Source of the DNA: Atopsyche davidsoni | Taxonomy: Eukaryota > Arthropoda > Insecta > Trichoptera > Hydrobiosidae | Reading direction: 5' to 3' | Assembly (NCBI GenBank): GCA_022113835.1 | Contig: JAILWY010000007.1 | Span: forward strand, 2,733,001 to 2,797,000 | DNA: 64,000 bases | Part shown: positions 28,270 to 41,142 of the stretch, piece by piece | How positions within the stretch are numbered: the stretch's first letter is position 1 | Layout of the letters: each line of letters opens with the position of its first letter | Translations under genes and position numbers: made by a program | The notes under the pieces: model-generated | Databases searched by the model: none | Told to the model about the DNA's origin: nothing | Seen by the model: only the letters and a program-made list of their open reading frames with translations

Positions 28270-31200
28270 TCAGCTGCCTTTTTAGACAAGTAAAACCGGT
28301 TTTATTGCCGCCGTACTTATCGGCTTTTATTTGCTTTTTTTATGCACTTTTTTAGGTGCGCTTCTTTTCCTATAAAACAATAGGTAAAACGCAGAGGTAT
28401 ATACGATCATCACTTAGGTAAAGAAGAATGTGTTTCCTTTTTTTGTTATTTTATTGTTTTGACTCGGTATGTCAGGGTACACAAACGCACCCATGAAATA
28501 TTGTCTTTTTAATAATTTTCTATTTTATATATTTTTTTAATACTAATGAGTTTCTTGGTAGATAGAGCAAATTTTCAGTAATTATTTTTATAAAAATCAA
28601 AATAAACGTTCAATTGATTTTTACTATTAATAGGTAGTACGCCTTTTTTCGTATTAAATAATTTATCACCATACTGTTTTAAAGACTCTTTTAACTGTAT
28701 TTTTTTCAGGGAGCTTCAATAAACGAGTTTAAATTCTGAAGCATGAGTAAAACCCCCGCGTTTTGATTATTCTTCGAGAATCTATGAAGTGGCCCTGTAA
28801 GTTGTACGTATAAACATTCGAATTAAATCCAGAGTTCATTCCTTAATTAATCCCCGCAAACCTGATCTTAGCTTGTAATTACTGACTGGGACTTGCGTAA
28901 ATAAACTTTTTAATAAATACGCCTCGTCCGAGGAGATCGACTGGAGCGACTTCGCATCTCCGAACTTTACTTCAATATTCCCGGTTTGCTAGAAAAGCAT
29001 TAGATATGCAAGGCAATCCTTAGAAACATGATTTTATTTTAATTTATTGTGTAAGTTTGTATTGAAGTCTTCATTACAGTCATTAAAAACAATGTTCAAT
29101 AACTGATGGCTTCACAATCATACGTATTTGATGATCATTTTTCATGGGTTTGCAAGAACGCTTGTCGATATTATGGTTTCAGGTTTTGAATCTGGGTGAA
29201 TAAATATTATATTATAATATATAATTAATATGTAATTAACGGAGATGTATTAATTTGGACAGAGTAACCATTGACTCGCTTGTTTTGCGGTTTTTACTAC
29301 TTCCATAGTAATATGGTAACATTTATTACATTTTCAGATTGAATGAGCATAGATATTTATTATATTAAACTTTTTCATGTTTAATATGATTTAACTGTAC
29401 TTATATTAAAAACAAGATAATTTATTACTCAAACAATTTGTATATAAAACGATAGAAAATAATATGATACGTGTACAAAAACGTATATTTATTAAACTAA
29501 ATGTATTAATTTAAATTTTAATATTGCAGAAACTTTTGTAACATAAATTCACCTTTTTATAATCAAATTTAAATTATGTTAGAGATTTTCGGTGAATATT
29601 AAAATTACATACTATAAATGATACTTGCTAGAAATCCTATTAAGTCAATATTTAATGTATTTCTACAAAAGTTTATTTGAAAAGTTAGATAACTACTCAA
29701 AGTGAGGCAAGTAGTAAATTGATAAAAGAAAACGTTGAATAACTGAAGAAGATCTTTATTAGGCTTAAGAATAAATTGAGAGTTTTGTTAATTGTGAGAA
29801 TGTTGTAAAGAAAAAAGTCGATTATGTTGTTAAAACTGAACAAAGCCAAAAATGTCAGTAATTGGGTTGAAAGCTTGCTTTTATGCATCCAAACAAATAA
29901 GTTATGATTACTTTTGTTCTTAAAAGCAAGAAGAATCTACAGACGCTCTATATTGTTTACATTGAAAGATCTCAAGTAAAAAAAATGGGTAATATGCCAA
30001 TATCAAATGTGTAGTATGAAATTTAAATTATATATCGAAAATAGTATTTTCTTTACCTTGGTACCCTTTAAACGAAAATGTAGCTGACTACTGGAAAAAG
30101 GAGCGGTATATTGAAACAAGTATCAAAGGACAAAAATGATAGCACATTAGAGAACTGCTAGCGAAAGTTACATGATGAAATAAACTGGAAAAAGTGTAAG
30201 AGCTGAGATTTATAAGAAAATTGGTTTTATTATTTACAATATCACTGTCGTATCTCGTTATAAAGATTCTCCTTAGTTTTTCCAGGAACTTGTCGGATCA
30301 TCGGTTTCTTCGCGGGTTACAAGCGATATAATAAGGAAAATATCAAAGAATAGAGCTTACGCTGCCATAAGCGATATTCCAAGCTAGACAATATGCATAG
30401 TTGATTTTAAGTTACGTAGATTTCTATTATTTTTTGCAAAATAATAGAAAATATATTCATAATTATAAATTGATAATTTTGAATTTTAATGTATGTGTAA
30501 TTTGAAAATTTAATTAAACGATGCTGACAAAGCAAAATTAACGAAATATGGAAAACAAGACCTCCAAAATAATGTTATCGATTCGCATCTCAAACCGCAA
30601 AAATTAATAATACAGAAAAATCAGTGAAAGAATCGAGCCTGGAGCGAGGCCATACAAATCAATTAGCTACTAAAACAAAAAGAATTCTTCCTTGAGTTTG
30701 TTTTTCAGGATCCCGTTTCACGTGAGATTTTTTCAGGAATATGGCGTGCATTAGAGGGAACGTATTAATTTACCGAGCTGTCAGTCGAAGCCTTAATTTA
30801 CTTTTCCTTAGCAGCCTTTTTTACAAACGAGCTTCGTAAGAAGTAAGACATCTTTCCATTGTTTTTGTTTTATTTTTCTTCGGTCGCTCAGAAAGAACCA
30901 AGCGTCGGCTAAATCTTAATTTGCGCCCAAATCTGATAACGCACTAAGCTATTTGGTGCTATTGTCTATATTATATTAATATTTAATAATTAAAATTTGG
31001 CTGTTCTTTTGAAATTTTTCTCAGACTAAAAAATATAAAATTTTTGAATTTATAGTCTTTCCTAGTATCATTATTTGCAAAAAAAATTTACCATAGGTTT
31101 TTTTAATATTATTCATAAATAAATTTACGTGGATTAAATATAGATGCTAGCTCAACTATTTTGTAATATTAGTAATAACAGTACAGTATGTTTGAGTAAC

Positions 31201-31940
31201 AGATCTATCACACTGTCAAAATATTGCCAACACAATCCAAAGTTTAGAACTAACTCTGCAACATTGCACCCTAATTCCGGGAAACTACCCCATTGGCCTG
31301 AGAGGAGATCGATTTTCTGTTAAGAGGCTTGCTTGGACGTACTTTTAGGGTGCCTTACTTACAAATGGAAAATAAAGATCTGGTTTGCATGAAAAATAAG
31401 CAATTCGTATTTATATATAAAATATATAAATATTTTATTTAATAAAGAAATGCTGTTTTTTTTTTTTATTTAACTTAAAAATAATTATTTGATTCATTAG
31501 TAAGTCGGTTATGAGCTTCTCAAAGTCACTATAAAGTGAAAATATAAAGGATAAAAATAAATACGGACTTTTCTTCTGTTCCCGCTGACATAAAATCGAA
31601 AGGCAAAGTAAAAACTAAAAAGACATTAATATCGCATAGTCTATAATAAAACACCTGCAAATAATTTGTATAAAAAAATGTGCATTTGTACAGCATGAAG
31701 TCACCCTACTGTCGATGTATTCAACGTCTCCGAACTAAATCCTGGACAAGGAATGAAGAAGGAGAAGCGGAATATTTCCCCGGAGACCAGTAACTCCTGA
31801 CTCCTTCGGCCATGCATAACTCCATATTGATGCAACTCCTGGCTGGAGTCTGGCGTCTGTGTTTGCACCCGCGATTATGCGGCTATTGTGTCTTGTTGTA
31901 GTTTATTGCAGTACCTGTGTGTACAACTGATGATAACCTG
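28270..31940. other. AT-rich spacer, no gene recognised
   Basis: GC-richer candidate non-coding elements lie near 28730-28990 (with the palindrome CCTCGTCCGAGG and a CCTTAATTAATCCCC homeodomain-like cluster), 30250-30330, 30700-30960, 31250-31370 and 31690-31930. Open frames such as 29697-29888 on the minus strand are AT-biased and without motifs. Confidence 0.5.
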
Positions 31941-32247
31941 GATGAATTAAGGGTCTAAGTCGCATACTCGAGTTTTTTTGATCATTTTCTGGTCCGTTTT
32001 GCGAAAAATCGACCGCACCAATCAAAAAAATTTAAATGCAAAAAGTTAGATACATCTCTTCTTCCGAACAGAATATTTTATCATTTCTTGTAAATTTACT
32101 TTTAATATGATAAATATGTGTTTTTCGGATTAAGTGTAGGAATTTGGAGATTCGTCATGTCCCTGTTCTAAGAGTTCTAAACTTTTAAAAGTCTTTTTTT
32201 CAATTGGAATCAAAAGATTAAATATAAACCCTGTGCGATTTATTATT

Positions 32248-32584
32248 ATGTGATTAAGCATATTTTTTCACACATTGAAAACGATTAAAGAAAACTCTCA
32301 GAAAATATCATCGTGACTTGTGAGGGATTCGAACCCACATCCCCAAGCTTTCATGGCCGGTGCATTTATCCAACTATGCTAACGAGCCACTGCAATTTAG
32401 TGAGAATTTTTAATAATCATATTCTACATATGAACTAATATGCTATGACGATGATATTTTCTGAGAGTTTTCTTTAATCGTTTTCAATGTGTGAAAAAAT
32501 ATGCTTAATCACATAAACATACTAATACCTGCATGGGTAAATAAATTCGCATCCTGATTAACATTATGGTAATCTAAATTAATA
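32248..32584 (-). mobile_element. tRNA-bearing inverted-repeat retroposon, copy 1 (complete)
   Basis: A 337-bp insertion is flanked by a 12-bp direct repeat CGATTTATTATT (32236-32247 and 32585-32596). It holds a 67-bp inverted repeat, 32248-32314 against 32448-32514, identical at all 67 positions by eye. Between the arms lies a tRNA-like core on the minus strand (32390 down to 32313) and a 57-nt linker. A roughly 70-nt tail follows the right arm. The interrupted repeat has a paralogue at about 46931-46955 without the insertion, so insertion boundaries are supported by an empty site. The longish target duplication suggests target-primed retroposition; the inverted repeats are more like a MITE. 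I know of no named family with this design. Confidence 0.8.
32313..32390 (-). tRNA. tRNA-like core (pseudo-tRNA) within retroposon copy 1
   Basis: Read on the minus strand, this starts GTGGCTCGTTAGCATAG and ends in CAAGTCAC. The 7-base acceptor arms pair at most positions. The A-box region TAGCATAGTTGG is tRNA-like. The anticodon loop is CATGAAA (formal anticodon UGA), with A instead of the near-universal U at position 33. The T-arm is GTGGG-TTCGAAT-CCCTC with one stem mismatch and an intact GGTTCGAATCC B-box. The variable loop is short. It probably acts as a pol III promoter, not a working tRNA. Confidence 0.6.
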
Positions 32585-32884
32585 CGATTTATTATTTTCA
32601 AAATTTTACAAACAAACTATAACAAACTTTAATTTTGAAAAGTCGTTATTTTTTCCAATTTTTCAACATCTTCAAGATTTTATTTTACCCTAAAAATGGA
32701 CGTTAATTAAATAATAAAAAATAGATAAAGATAATTAACAGTTTTTTTAATACTCTATAAAAAAAACAACTTTAAATATAGAAAAATAAAGTGACAATTA
32801 AATTAATTAAATGCCACGATTTTGTCAGGTAAATCGGTTTTTTTTTTGTGACAACAAGATTAGGTAGCAAGACCCTTAATACTA

Positions 32885-35800
32885 TTTTAAGAAAATAATG
32901 ATACCAGAAGACATAAAAAGCTTAAAAGATTTCATTTTTTATATATATAGAAAAAAAAATGCGAGCACAACTATCTTAAGTGTTTTGATTTTTATAGTAT
33001 AATTCAAAATACTTAATTTTGTTTATTGCGAAAAATTCTTTGGGTCACTATAAATTTAAGTTATTTATAAAAATAAATATGTTTTATTTCTTTTACATTA
33101 GTCAATATGAAGGCTATTTCAAATAAAAATGTTGTTGAATGATTGTTTTGACCGACTGATTAAATTTATATTTAAATAATTTATTTGGTCTAAGAATATA
33201 TACGAGTATATAAAGCTGGGGAGTAATTTCAAAACAAAATAATTCTAAATCTTTTCTTTGTGCTTTCGCTCAAAATATATAAAACCATTACCGAAATTCA
33301 AATTTACACCCAATTAATTTCCAAGTCTTACCCCATCCCCATTAAAAACAAATATTCTCAAAAGACAATGACTTCTTGGCTTCTTACGTTCGAGGCGGTG
33401 AATCATCGCAGACAAGAAAAAATCCTACCCTTGCTGTACTAAGAACTACCCTTAATTTGAAAGTACAATACTGTCTTGCCACTCAGTTTTTATTGTACCA
33501 GAATACTTACCCCAAATCTCCAATTGGTAGGGGATGATTTTATGACGTTATTATCTGCAGATTTTACCCACCCCTTAAATTAACTTCACGAACTGTAGGG
33601 TCAGGGTAGTTCCGCGTAATTATTTTTGCTGAATTTTAGAGACCAGATTTACTAAAAGGAAAAGACTAAGTACGGAGGCTGGGGAGATATTTTTTGAGGC
33701 ATGAATGATTCACATAGAAATTCACTTTATACTAATAAAAAATAAATGGATATTAAAAATGGGTAAATTATATATAAAGATCGAATAAACATAAATAAAT
33801 AAATATTTATTTGATGGATAATAATGGCAGTGTAAATATCTTACTTCACTTTTTTTTTAACGATTAATCTAAAAATTCAACATAACGAATGCTTCTTGAG
33901 ATAAAATTAATAAATTTATTACGTTGACAAAATTTAATATTTGTAAATTTGTAAATTCAAAAATGATATTTAATATTTAATAGAATAATAAACCTGGAAT
34001 ATTGCCGATAAACTTTTTTAGTCTTGTTTTCTGTCAGTAAACTGAGACTACCAACTAAAATATTGCTCAAAATCAAATTTGAATTATAAACACTCTAAAT
34101 TAATATTATCTGAAGAAATAAATCGAACCAGAATTACTTTCATACGCTAGCTCGAGACAGATCACCACTTCATCTGTTCAAAGAAGTTTTCATAAAATGG
34201 AAAAACTTTATACTTCCCTTACTTTATTTTTATGTCCAACTAAAGATCGTTTCCTTTGAACTTTTCCCTACACACGTCCATTAGTCGCTGTTGGCCATTT
34301 CCATATACGAAACTACTTAGCCGGATTGGCCTTATTTGGGGATATAATACAATAAAATAAAATGCCTCAGTGATAAAATTCTACGACCGCCCTGTAGGTA
34401 CAAAAGGTTTAGTGGTCAGAACTAAAAAGAACCACCCCCTCTCAATGCGCCTGAGAACCGGGCGAAAGAAAAGGAACTAAAGTAACAAAGGCGTTCAATC
34501 TTGACCGGAAATTTGTTAATAGCTTCCATAAAAAATAGATTCTTTGTAAAAAATATTATAAACACATGCAGTGAGAGAACCTAATTTTTTTTCGATCAAA
34601 TTGAAATAGGCATTCGTTTTTTCAGATTTACTTAACTTGGCCTCAAAATTCAAAGTAATGATAATAATACAAAAATATATAAACATTAAAAGATGTTTCA
34701 GGCAGTTATTGATGAATGAAAGTTATCAGAGCTGACTTTAGAAAAAAATATCTTTACCTCAAAAGATGCAATTTGGTACTTAGTAATTAATTTACTTTTA
34801 ATACAGGTAAATAAATAAGAAAAAAACGTGTTTGTTCTGGGTCTTTTCGATTAACTTTTTAGAAGTGAGGATAATAATTTAAGTACGTTATTTTAGAAAA
34901 CCTTTGTAATATTAGAGAATTTTATTTGTAAAGCTTTACGATGATTGAAATTATCTTGCAATTCATATTAGGTGTTATAAATATATAAAGAAAAATTAGA
35001 AAAAAAGGGTGTTTTAGAAACTAGAAAATGTTTATTTCAAACATGCAAAAAATGAAAAAAATGGTTTAAAAAAAAAAAAAAATTTCTACGTGAATACTTC
35101 AGTTATAAACTAAAATAAATTGAAACAAAAATGGTTTCAAGTATCTTTAAATCTCAGGATATTTTGTGTAATTAATTATAAACAGATAAATTTAAATTAT
35201 AGTTCAATAAATTAAAATTTAATAAAATTGTACTTTGGCTTGATAGCAAGGAACAAAAAAAATATTATTTAAGAGCGGTTGTTAGAAAAATTAGGGTGCA
35301 AAAAATTAGATTAAATTATAATAGTTATATTTATTGCTCGCGGTTCAAGGTATGCAAAATATAAATCTTTCCGAAAATTGAGCACCCCTCAGAGTAAAAC
35401 GGAGGGTAGGAAAAGAAAATTTGAACTTGTTCAAGAGGTTTCCCTAAAGCTTTTAAATGAAAACTGAATGTGTATGAATGGATTTCTAGAAGAGAATTAT
35501 GTATTTGGAAAGACCGTGCAGTTCGAAGTGCCTTTTAGTATTCTGGGTTTATCGAACAATTAGTATGCTTTTAAGAAACAGGCATAAAAGAATAGCGTCT
35601 CAAATATTCCTCGATTGACGCATACTTAAAATGATTATTATAAAAGCAGGTTAACCAAATATGATTTCTCTATACAGGTTTATTGTGTATACAATAGTTT
35701 TAAATAAGAAATCATTTTACTATTCTTTTAAGCAACAGGTAGGATACCATCTGAGACGTCTATATCGATTATTTAAAAAAATAATGCAAACAATGTTATT

Positions 35801-36574
35801 AAAGATGTCTTATAATAGATAAGTAAAATGTTATTTTTTATACAAAGTATATTTAGTAATTAAATAAGGGTCATATAGCAATACTTTATTTTACTCATGT
35901 CGCTTCACTTGAACTCTTGATTCAATAAATGACCCTATTCCCATTATTTCCTCTAAACACATAATTATGTACACTATAAAATATGTTACGTCTTAGATTA
36001 AGGCTGGGAAATGAATTCACAATAAGATTTGTAATAAAGAAGTATTAAAAAAAAAACAGAATACAATACAAAAATCTTTTCATAATTTAAAAAAAATTGA
36101 TTCATTCATTTCATCAACGACATTTCTTATTTTTTCATGTGTACGCATTTAACCTAAATGATAGAAAATTGAGATTTATTATATATATAATAATAATCAT
36201 TGGTATATCGGTCTCCATTTTTTCTCATTACAGGAAGCAATGTACTGAAAAAGCCTGGATTTCATCAATTCACACCTGCTAGCTTATTTAGTCTTTTAAG
36301 GTCGATTCTTATCTCTAGGATACCTCGGAGAATGTCTTGCAAGATAAGACGATCCATCACCCGACAGTATATGCTGCTTTTATTTTGAAAACAATATCTG
36401 AAACACGTCTTGCTATGATATAATATAAATTTAATAATCCGGGAAATGTACTGAAAATCGATAACTGTTGTGTTAAGCTATAAAATAAATTTGACCCGAG
36501 TCGGTTTTACTAATTTGGCAGTACTACCAACTTCCAGACACGTGTGTTAATTCTACATCCATGTTATATGAATC
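32885..36574. other. AT-rich spacer, no gene recognised
   Basis: Low-complexity AT DNA. GC-richer patches lie near 33290-33660, 34140-34500 and 35340-35560. A 15-A tract lies at about 35068-35082. Short frames at 33260-33442, 36097-36282 and 36200-36388 have no recognisable motif. Confidence 0.5.
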
Positions 36575-36582
36575 CTTTAAAT

Positions 36583-37017
36583 CATAGGTTCCAAAACTAT
36601 TTTGTCCCGTTGACCCCTTGTGGAGTTTTCCTGTTTTTCGTAGACCCCCGCCTTGTTTATATTGAATTTTTATAAAATTCATCAACTTCAAACATATTTT
36701 TGACATCTGATATACAGGGTGCGCCATATTTTGTATCGGTATGTAAACATTAAATATCTTTGACATTTATAAATTGATTGACTTAAGTAAACACGTTTTA
36801 AAACATTAATCTAATACAATTTTATTCGTGGTTCACACTGAAACAACGCGCCAAAATAGTAACGCTGTATATTGAAAATAGTCGTTCAGTTGTGTTAAAT
36901 CAACGTGCGTATCGTCGAAAATATCGTGGCCAACATGGCCAATGGGATCCACTCTTGTAGACCCCCATTAAATTTTTCGCTGGTATCAACCCCTGGTGGT
37001 CGATATTGACCACTATG
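36583..37017 (-). mobile_element. hAT-type non-autonomous element, copy 2, with captured Tc1/mariner-type sequence
   Basis: The 435-bp element is bounded by the octamer CTTTAAAT (36575-36582 and 37018-37025). The left end begins CATAGGTTCCAAAA; the right end, reverse-complemented, begins CATAGTGGTCAATATCG. It is the inverse orientation of the copy at 10505-10963, sharing the outer arms (GTAGACCCCC, GGGATCCACTC, TATCAACCCC words). From about 36715 it contains CAGGGTGCGCCATA, preceded by TA, typical of a Tc1/mariner-superfamily end, followed by a helix-turn-helix coding fragment. In copy 1 only the end and about 40 bases of this inner sequence are shared. Confidence 0.75.
36829..36945 (+). pseudogene. 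DUF4817-like helix-turn-helix fragment of a Tc1/mariner-type transposase
   Basis: An uninterrupted 39-codon stretch begins WFTLKQRAKIVTLY and ends with QRAYRRKYRGQHG. This pattern (a hydrophobic FT..QR..IV..Y helix followed by a basic QRA(Y/F)RRK(Y/F) helix) is typical of the N-terminal DNA-binding domain annotated as DUF4817 in many arthropod transposase-derived proteins. The fragment begins without a nearby in-frame ATG and stops where the hAT arm resumes, so the catalytic domain is absent. It lies about 115 bases after the CAGGGTGCGCCATA end, the expected position in such elements. Assignment is by motif recognition only. Confidence 0.55.
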
Positions 37018-37025
37018 CTTTAAAT

Positions 37026-40000
37026 TATCAAAAAAAAACCCGTAAGATTCATGTGTACATCATAATAAATTCCAACGAAGTATTAAACCAGGCACAGTAG
37101 CAATATTTTTTTAAGGCTTCAGAAGTTTTCTCTTATTAAAATTATTACAAAAATTTTATGTCTCTCGCTCAATGAGCTTAAGTTTAACATAATAAATCAT
37201 CGCATTTTGGAATTCGTTCATATGGCCGGCACTTCAGTGACCATTTTATATTCAAGAGAATCCGCGTAGATATGAAATGTCTTTAAATATTCTCAGATGA
37301 AAACACACAGATATCTTTCCATGGTGTAAAAGTTCAAATTATTTTTAAAGCCATAAATAACTCTCGCAGATAGCCTGAACCCTCGGGTGGTAGGAGATGA
37401 AGGTACCACCCCTGTGCCCGCATGTCTCCCACACCTGTGAAGCAAAAAACAAATAAACCACCCTGTGGGCGCGGTCAGTAGCTACTACAAGCCACCCCTT
37501 GGCAGTGCTTCTAAGCTACGTTTTTTTTTAAGAAAACCCCGTAGGGGAGAAACGTAATGAGGCTTAAGCGAAAGTCTTTATTTGGGATTCAAAATCTTGG
37601 AAGTAAGTTATATTTTGCTGCTGAATAACGATACATTAGTAAATCTGTCAAGATATCTATTTTTAGTCACATATAATTTTGATGCATATTTTTTGTGAAT
37701 CAAAAAAAATCCGTTTTGTGTATTTTTTTAAAGTCTTCTAGTGTTAGATATATGAAGACTATAGAACGTTTTTTTTTTAAATTGAACAACTTTTCTTTAA
37801 AAATAAAAACAAAACGTATTCTTTTACCAGAGTTTAGAAGCGTTCATACCCTTAAAGCTATAAAAACTCGTTATGTGAAGGTCATTGACCCAGCATGTTT
37901 TCAGAAATGTGTTGAGAGACTGCATGCGGGTTTACACGGAAAAGGGGGGAAGAGGGTCGTTTGTGCGAAATTAACAAAAAAAATGCGACAAAAAGGTAAA
38001 CGTTAATCAGTTTCTATGTATTTATACGCACGTATAAAAACCTGATTATTTCCAGAATTACACGTATAAAGTATGATTGCATGAAAGCGATAAAAGAGTC
38101 AACAAGTATAACTGCAAATTATATTTTTATAAAAAAAAAAAACCGGAAATATAAAACCAACAAATCAGTGTTTAATATTAATATTGTTTGGTTATGAATA
38201 TTTTTCATGTTATTTGTTAACATATACATTTATGATGAGACACTTTATGAATTTGTTTCATAATGATTCCATGTGTTTTTTGCAAATTTAGTACGTCACA
38301 CAATAATGCAGCATTAACCCATATTTTACATAATTCCCCTTACTACAGACATTGAAATATTTACAACCTTTATACGAATAGTAAATCCTGAACACGCCTC
38401 ACATTAAAATTCCGTTGGGGTAGTCGCGGTCTGGTCACATATTATTTTATATGTAAGGGCTGGGGACTACCACTCTAGGAAACTCTTCTGCCTCTATACC
38501 TTCCAAAACCCACCCTTTCAGGATCCAATGAGTAATTCAGAGTTTTTAGAGGTTTTTCTCTATTTCTATGGCTGTCTTTGGCAACAGAAGAAAGTAACTC
38601 TTAGAATTTATTTTTATGTAATTTTTCATTTACAGCCTTTTAGTTTATAAAAGAAAAGTTATGCATAAATATTTAAGTTTCCAACTCAATAAATAAATAA
38701 TTTTAAATGTGGTCCAGAATTTCTAAATAATTGTACTGTAATGTCTATAATTGTAATGAGTGATTAAAAGAACAATAACACTAAACTAGGATTTTTTGCA
38801 GGTGGCTTCAAAAATAGCTTCAGTAGATTTTTAAAGTAATTTTTTATAAATTAAATAATATTTTTATTAATCACTTATAATAATTTTAGATGACCGGTTT
38901 TGACTACTTGTTACGTAGGATAATTTTAAACTGACAAAAATATAAAAATCTATAGGCATGTAAAAAAAATTGTCTCGATTTAGAAAGTTCTGAATAGTTC
39001 TGAATTAAGATAAAATAAAAAAAAAAAGATTAAGCCCTAAACTCTTTTTATATAACCATTTTTTTCTCAATAAGCAGTTCAAGAGTTTATATGCGTGTTT
39101 ATTAAATATCTTTTATATATCAAACAATCTCTATAAAATAACTATTAATGTACATTTACACCCAAGGATGTACAGATACGTTAGTTATTTAAAAAATCTA
39201 ATGTATTATAGGAAAGTAGAATCGCTGTATTTTCGGGAACACAGAGTGCCTTATCGAATCAGAAGTTCGTTTCTTACTCGCTAAACCACCGGTCATGAAG
39301 TTTCAATCGAGAGAAAGAAACGTGAAGGCTTCTATTTTATTTAGTTTTATTATTTAAGTTTAGAGAGGTTTCTTAAAAAAAAAGCAACAACGCCTAAACA
39401 ATAAAGTTGACCTTTTCAGTCTCAGCCTATCGTTATTGAAAATCGTGATAATTCGACTTGTTTGAAGTCTTCTGAAATATTCAGAATTTTAAAATACTTT
39501 TGTTTCCCTGATAATAAAAAAATGATACCTCTTAGTACGATGTTTCTACTTTCTGTGAATTTAAACATAATAATACATTAAAGATCTACTTTTGGTTGTA
39601 AATGAAATTTGACGGTATCTTTGTATCGAATGTATGATTTTATTTGAGAATTTGACATGAATTTCTCGAAAGTTAAAAATATTTTCTACGTAAAGCTTAC
39701 AAAACTCGTAGATGCACATAAATTATAAATTAATATGAAATCTATTTACAACTTAAACCTTCATGTGTGCATAATTATTATCAGAGGATAGACAAGCAAG
39801 ATGTTCAAGTATATTTTCCACGAACGGGTAACATCCTAGATTAATGCAACTAGAAGAGCTAATAAAGCAGCAAATAAATAAATAAATGTGCTGCTATGTT
39901 TTTTTTTTTAACACTGAGCATTTACATTGTGTGCAGTATTAAAAAAATCCTGAATTAATTATTTTATAATGCTTCAATTAAGTCCGAAGACATTTTGATC

Positions 40001-41140
40001 AGAGCCGTTAAAATACAAGGTGGTTTATATTGTAGATAGGTTTCCACGAATATTTGGAAATAAAAAAAATCACATAGGCATTAATTAGATTCATTATTTC
40101 AGGGGAGGTATCATTAAGAATTTCAGGGCAGGAAGAAGAATGTGCAGCATTGAATAAGTTTTGTAAATGAAATGCCTCCTCTGCCATGCAAAGCGGCCAT
40201 AAATTATAGGTGTCGCCGTACAAAGCGATTTGGTAATTATATCCCGCGTGATAGGCAATTAAAAGCAAATTAGAACAATGCTAATATCCACAGTTATTTT
40301 CCGCTGCCTTGGAAATGCGCCGCCTGTATCCTGACACAGATCCTTAAACTTTCCTTAATGATTCATTAAAAAAATACAAGCTCTTGATATTATTAATGGT
40401 GCAGCATTTAGACAATAACTTAGCAAACCGACGCTACTTAAAGTTGTTTCAATTATATGCGTATAATTTATATTCACGAGATTCAAATCATTTTGGGTAA
40501 AAATTATAAGAAATTTTTAACATTAATTTATTATGAACTTTATTATAATAATATTTATTTAATAGTGGAAAAGTAATAAGCAAACGATGATTAAGTGCAA
40601 TGACGAGCCATAGAAAAGAGAGATACAGTAAGTATTTTTTCACTCGTGAAAGCTGATTATCACCGTTAGCTTGAATAGATCAAATTACCTGAAATAAATT
40701 GGATTTTAGATGAATATACTTTTCTAATTAAATTACCAAAACTACAAAATTTTATTAAAACCGATCTCAATATAATCAAAGCACCTTTTGTAGTAGAAAA
40801 TGAAAATTATGATGATAGCATAGCAAAATAAGGTTTAAGCAACTACGATGCAATACAAATCAGAAATTAAAGTCATGAATAAATGAAAAATAATATCAGT
40901 ATTGATCATTTTGCTACCCAAGGGCTTTATTTTTTTCTATGTATTTAATCTACAAATCAATATTGAAAAATTGCTAGTATATTGATATATATTTTTTATG
41001 AGCGCTCTGCTTTCTGAGAGACTTTCAAGATAGGTAAGAAGCCACCAAAAACAATGGTTGTTATCTCCTTGCTGTTTCTTCATTTTTAAGTACCTCTATT
41101 CTATAGAAGTTGATGACAATATCACTGAACATATATTATA
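37026..41140. other. AT-rich spacer, no gene recognised
   Basis: GC-richer patches: 37370-37520 (several ACCACCC words), 38390-38530, 39230-39320 and 40080-40330 (including GGCCATAAA, a posterior-Hox-like word). A 103-codon frame at 37695-38006 is rich in lysine and arginine (ending KLTKKMRQKGKR) and matches no family I recognise; its N-terminal half is AT-driven. At about 38890-38920 a GATGACCGGTTTTGACTAC stretch resembles the central motif of the foldback at 50471-50624. Confidence 0.5.
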
Positions 41141-41142
41141 AC

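Larger units (their letters stand above)
31946..32880 (+). mobile_element. Dispersed TIR repeat, copy A (interrupted)
   Basis: The ends form a perfect 11-bp inverted repeat, ATTAAGGGTCT (31946-31956) and AGACCCTTAAT (32870-32880). Because the repeat contains TTAA, a TTAA target duplication cannot be told apart from the inverted repeat. The element shares long similarity, in the same orientation, with 46643-47184; the two start with the same ATTAAGGGTCT and run together to a CAGGTAA word. Copy A is split by a 337-bp tRNA-bearing retroposon plus its 12-bp duplication. No coding frame is seen. It is a candidate non-autonomous DNA transposon. Confidence 0.65.

Noticed and set aside
32313..32390. 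Functional tRNA gene
   Set aside because: A33 in the anticodon loop, a T-stem mismatch and acceptor mismatches, plus location within a repeated element, argue for a pseudo-tRNA.
37695..38006. 103-codon basic open frame
   Set aside because: No recognised domain; the first half is AT-driven FFFKLNN-type sequence, and no splice or promoter signals stand out.
39230..39320. tRNA-like pattern with CTAAACCACCGGTCATGAAG
   Set aside because: No B-box at the right spacing and no foldable acceptor stem.
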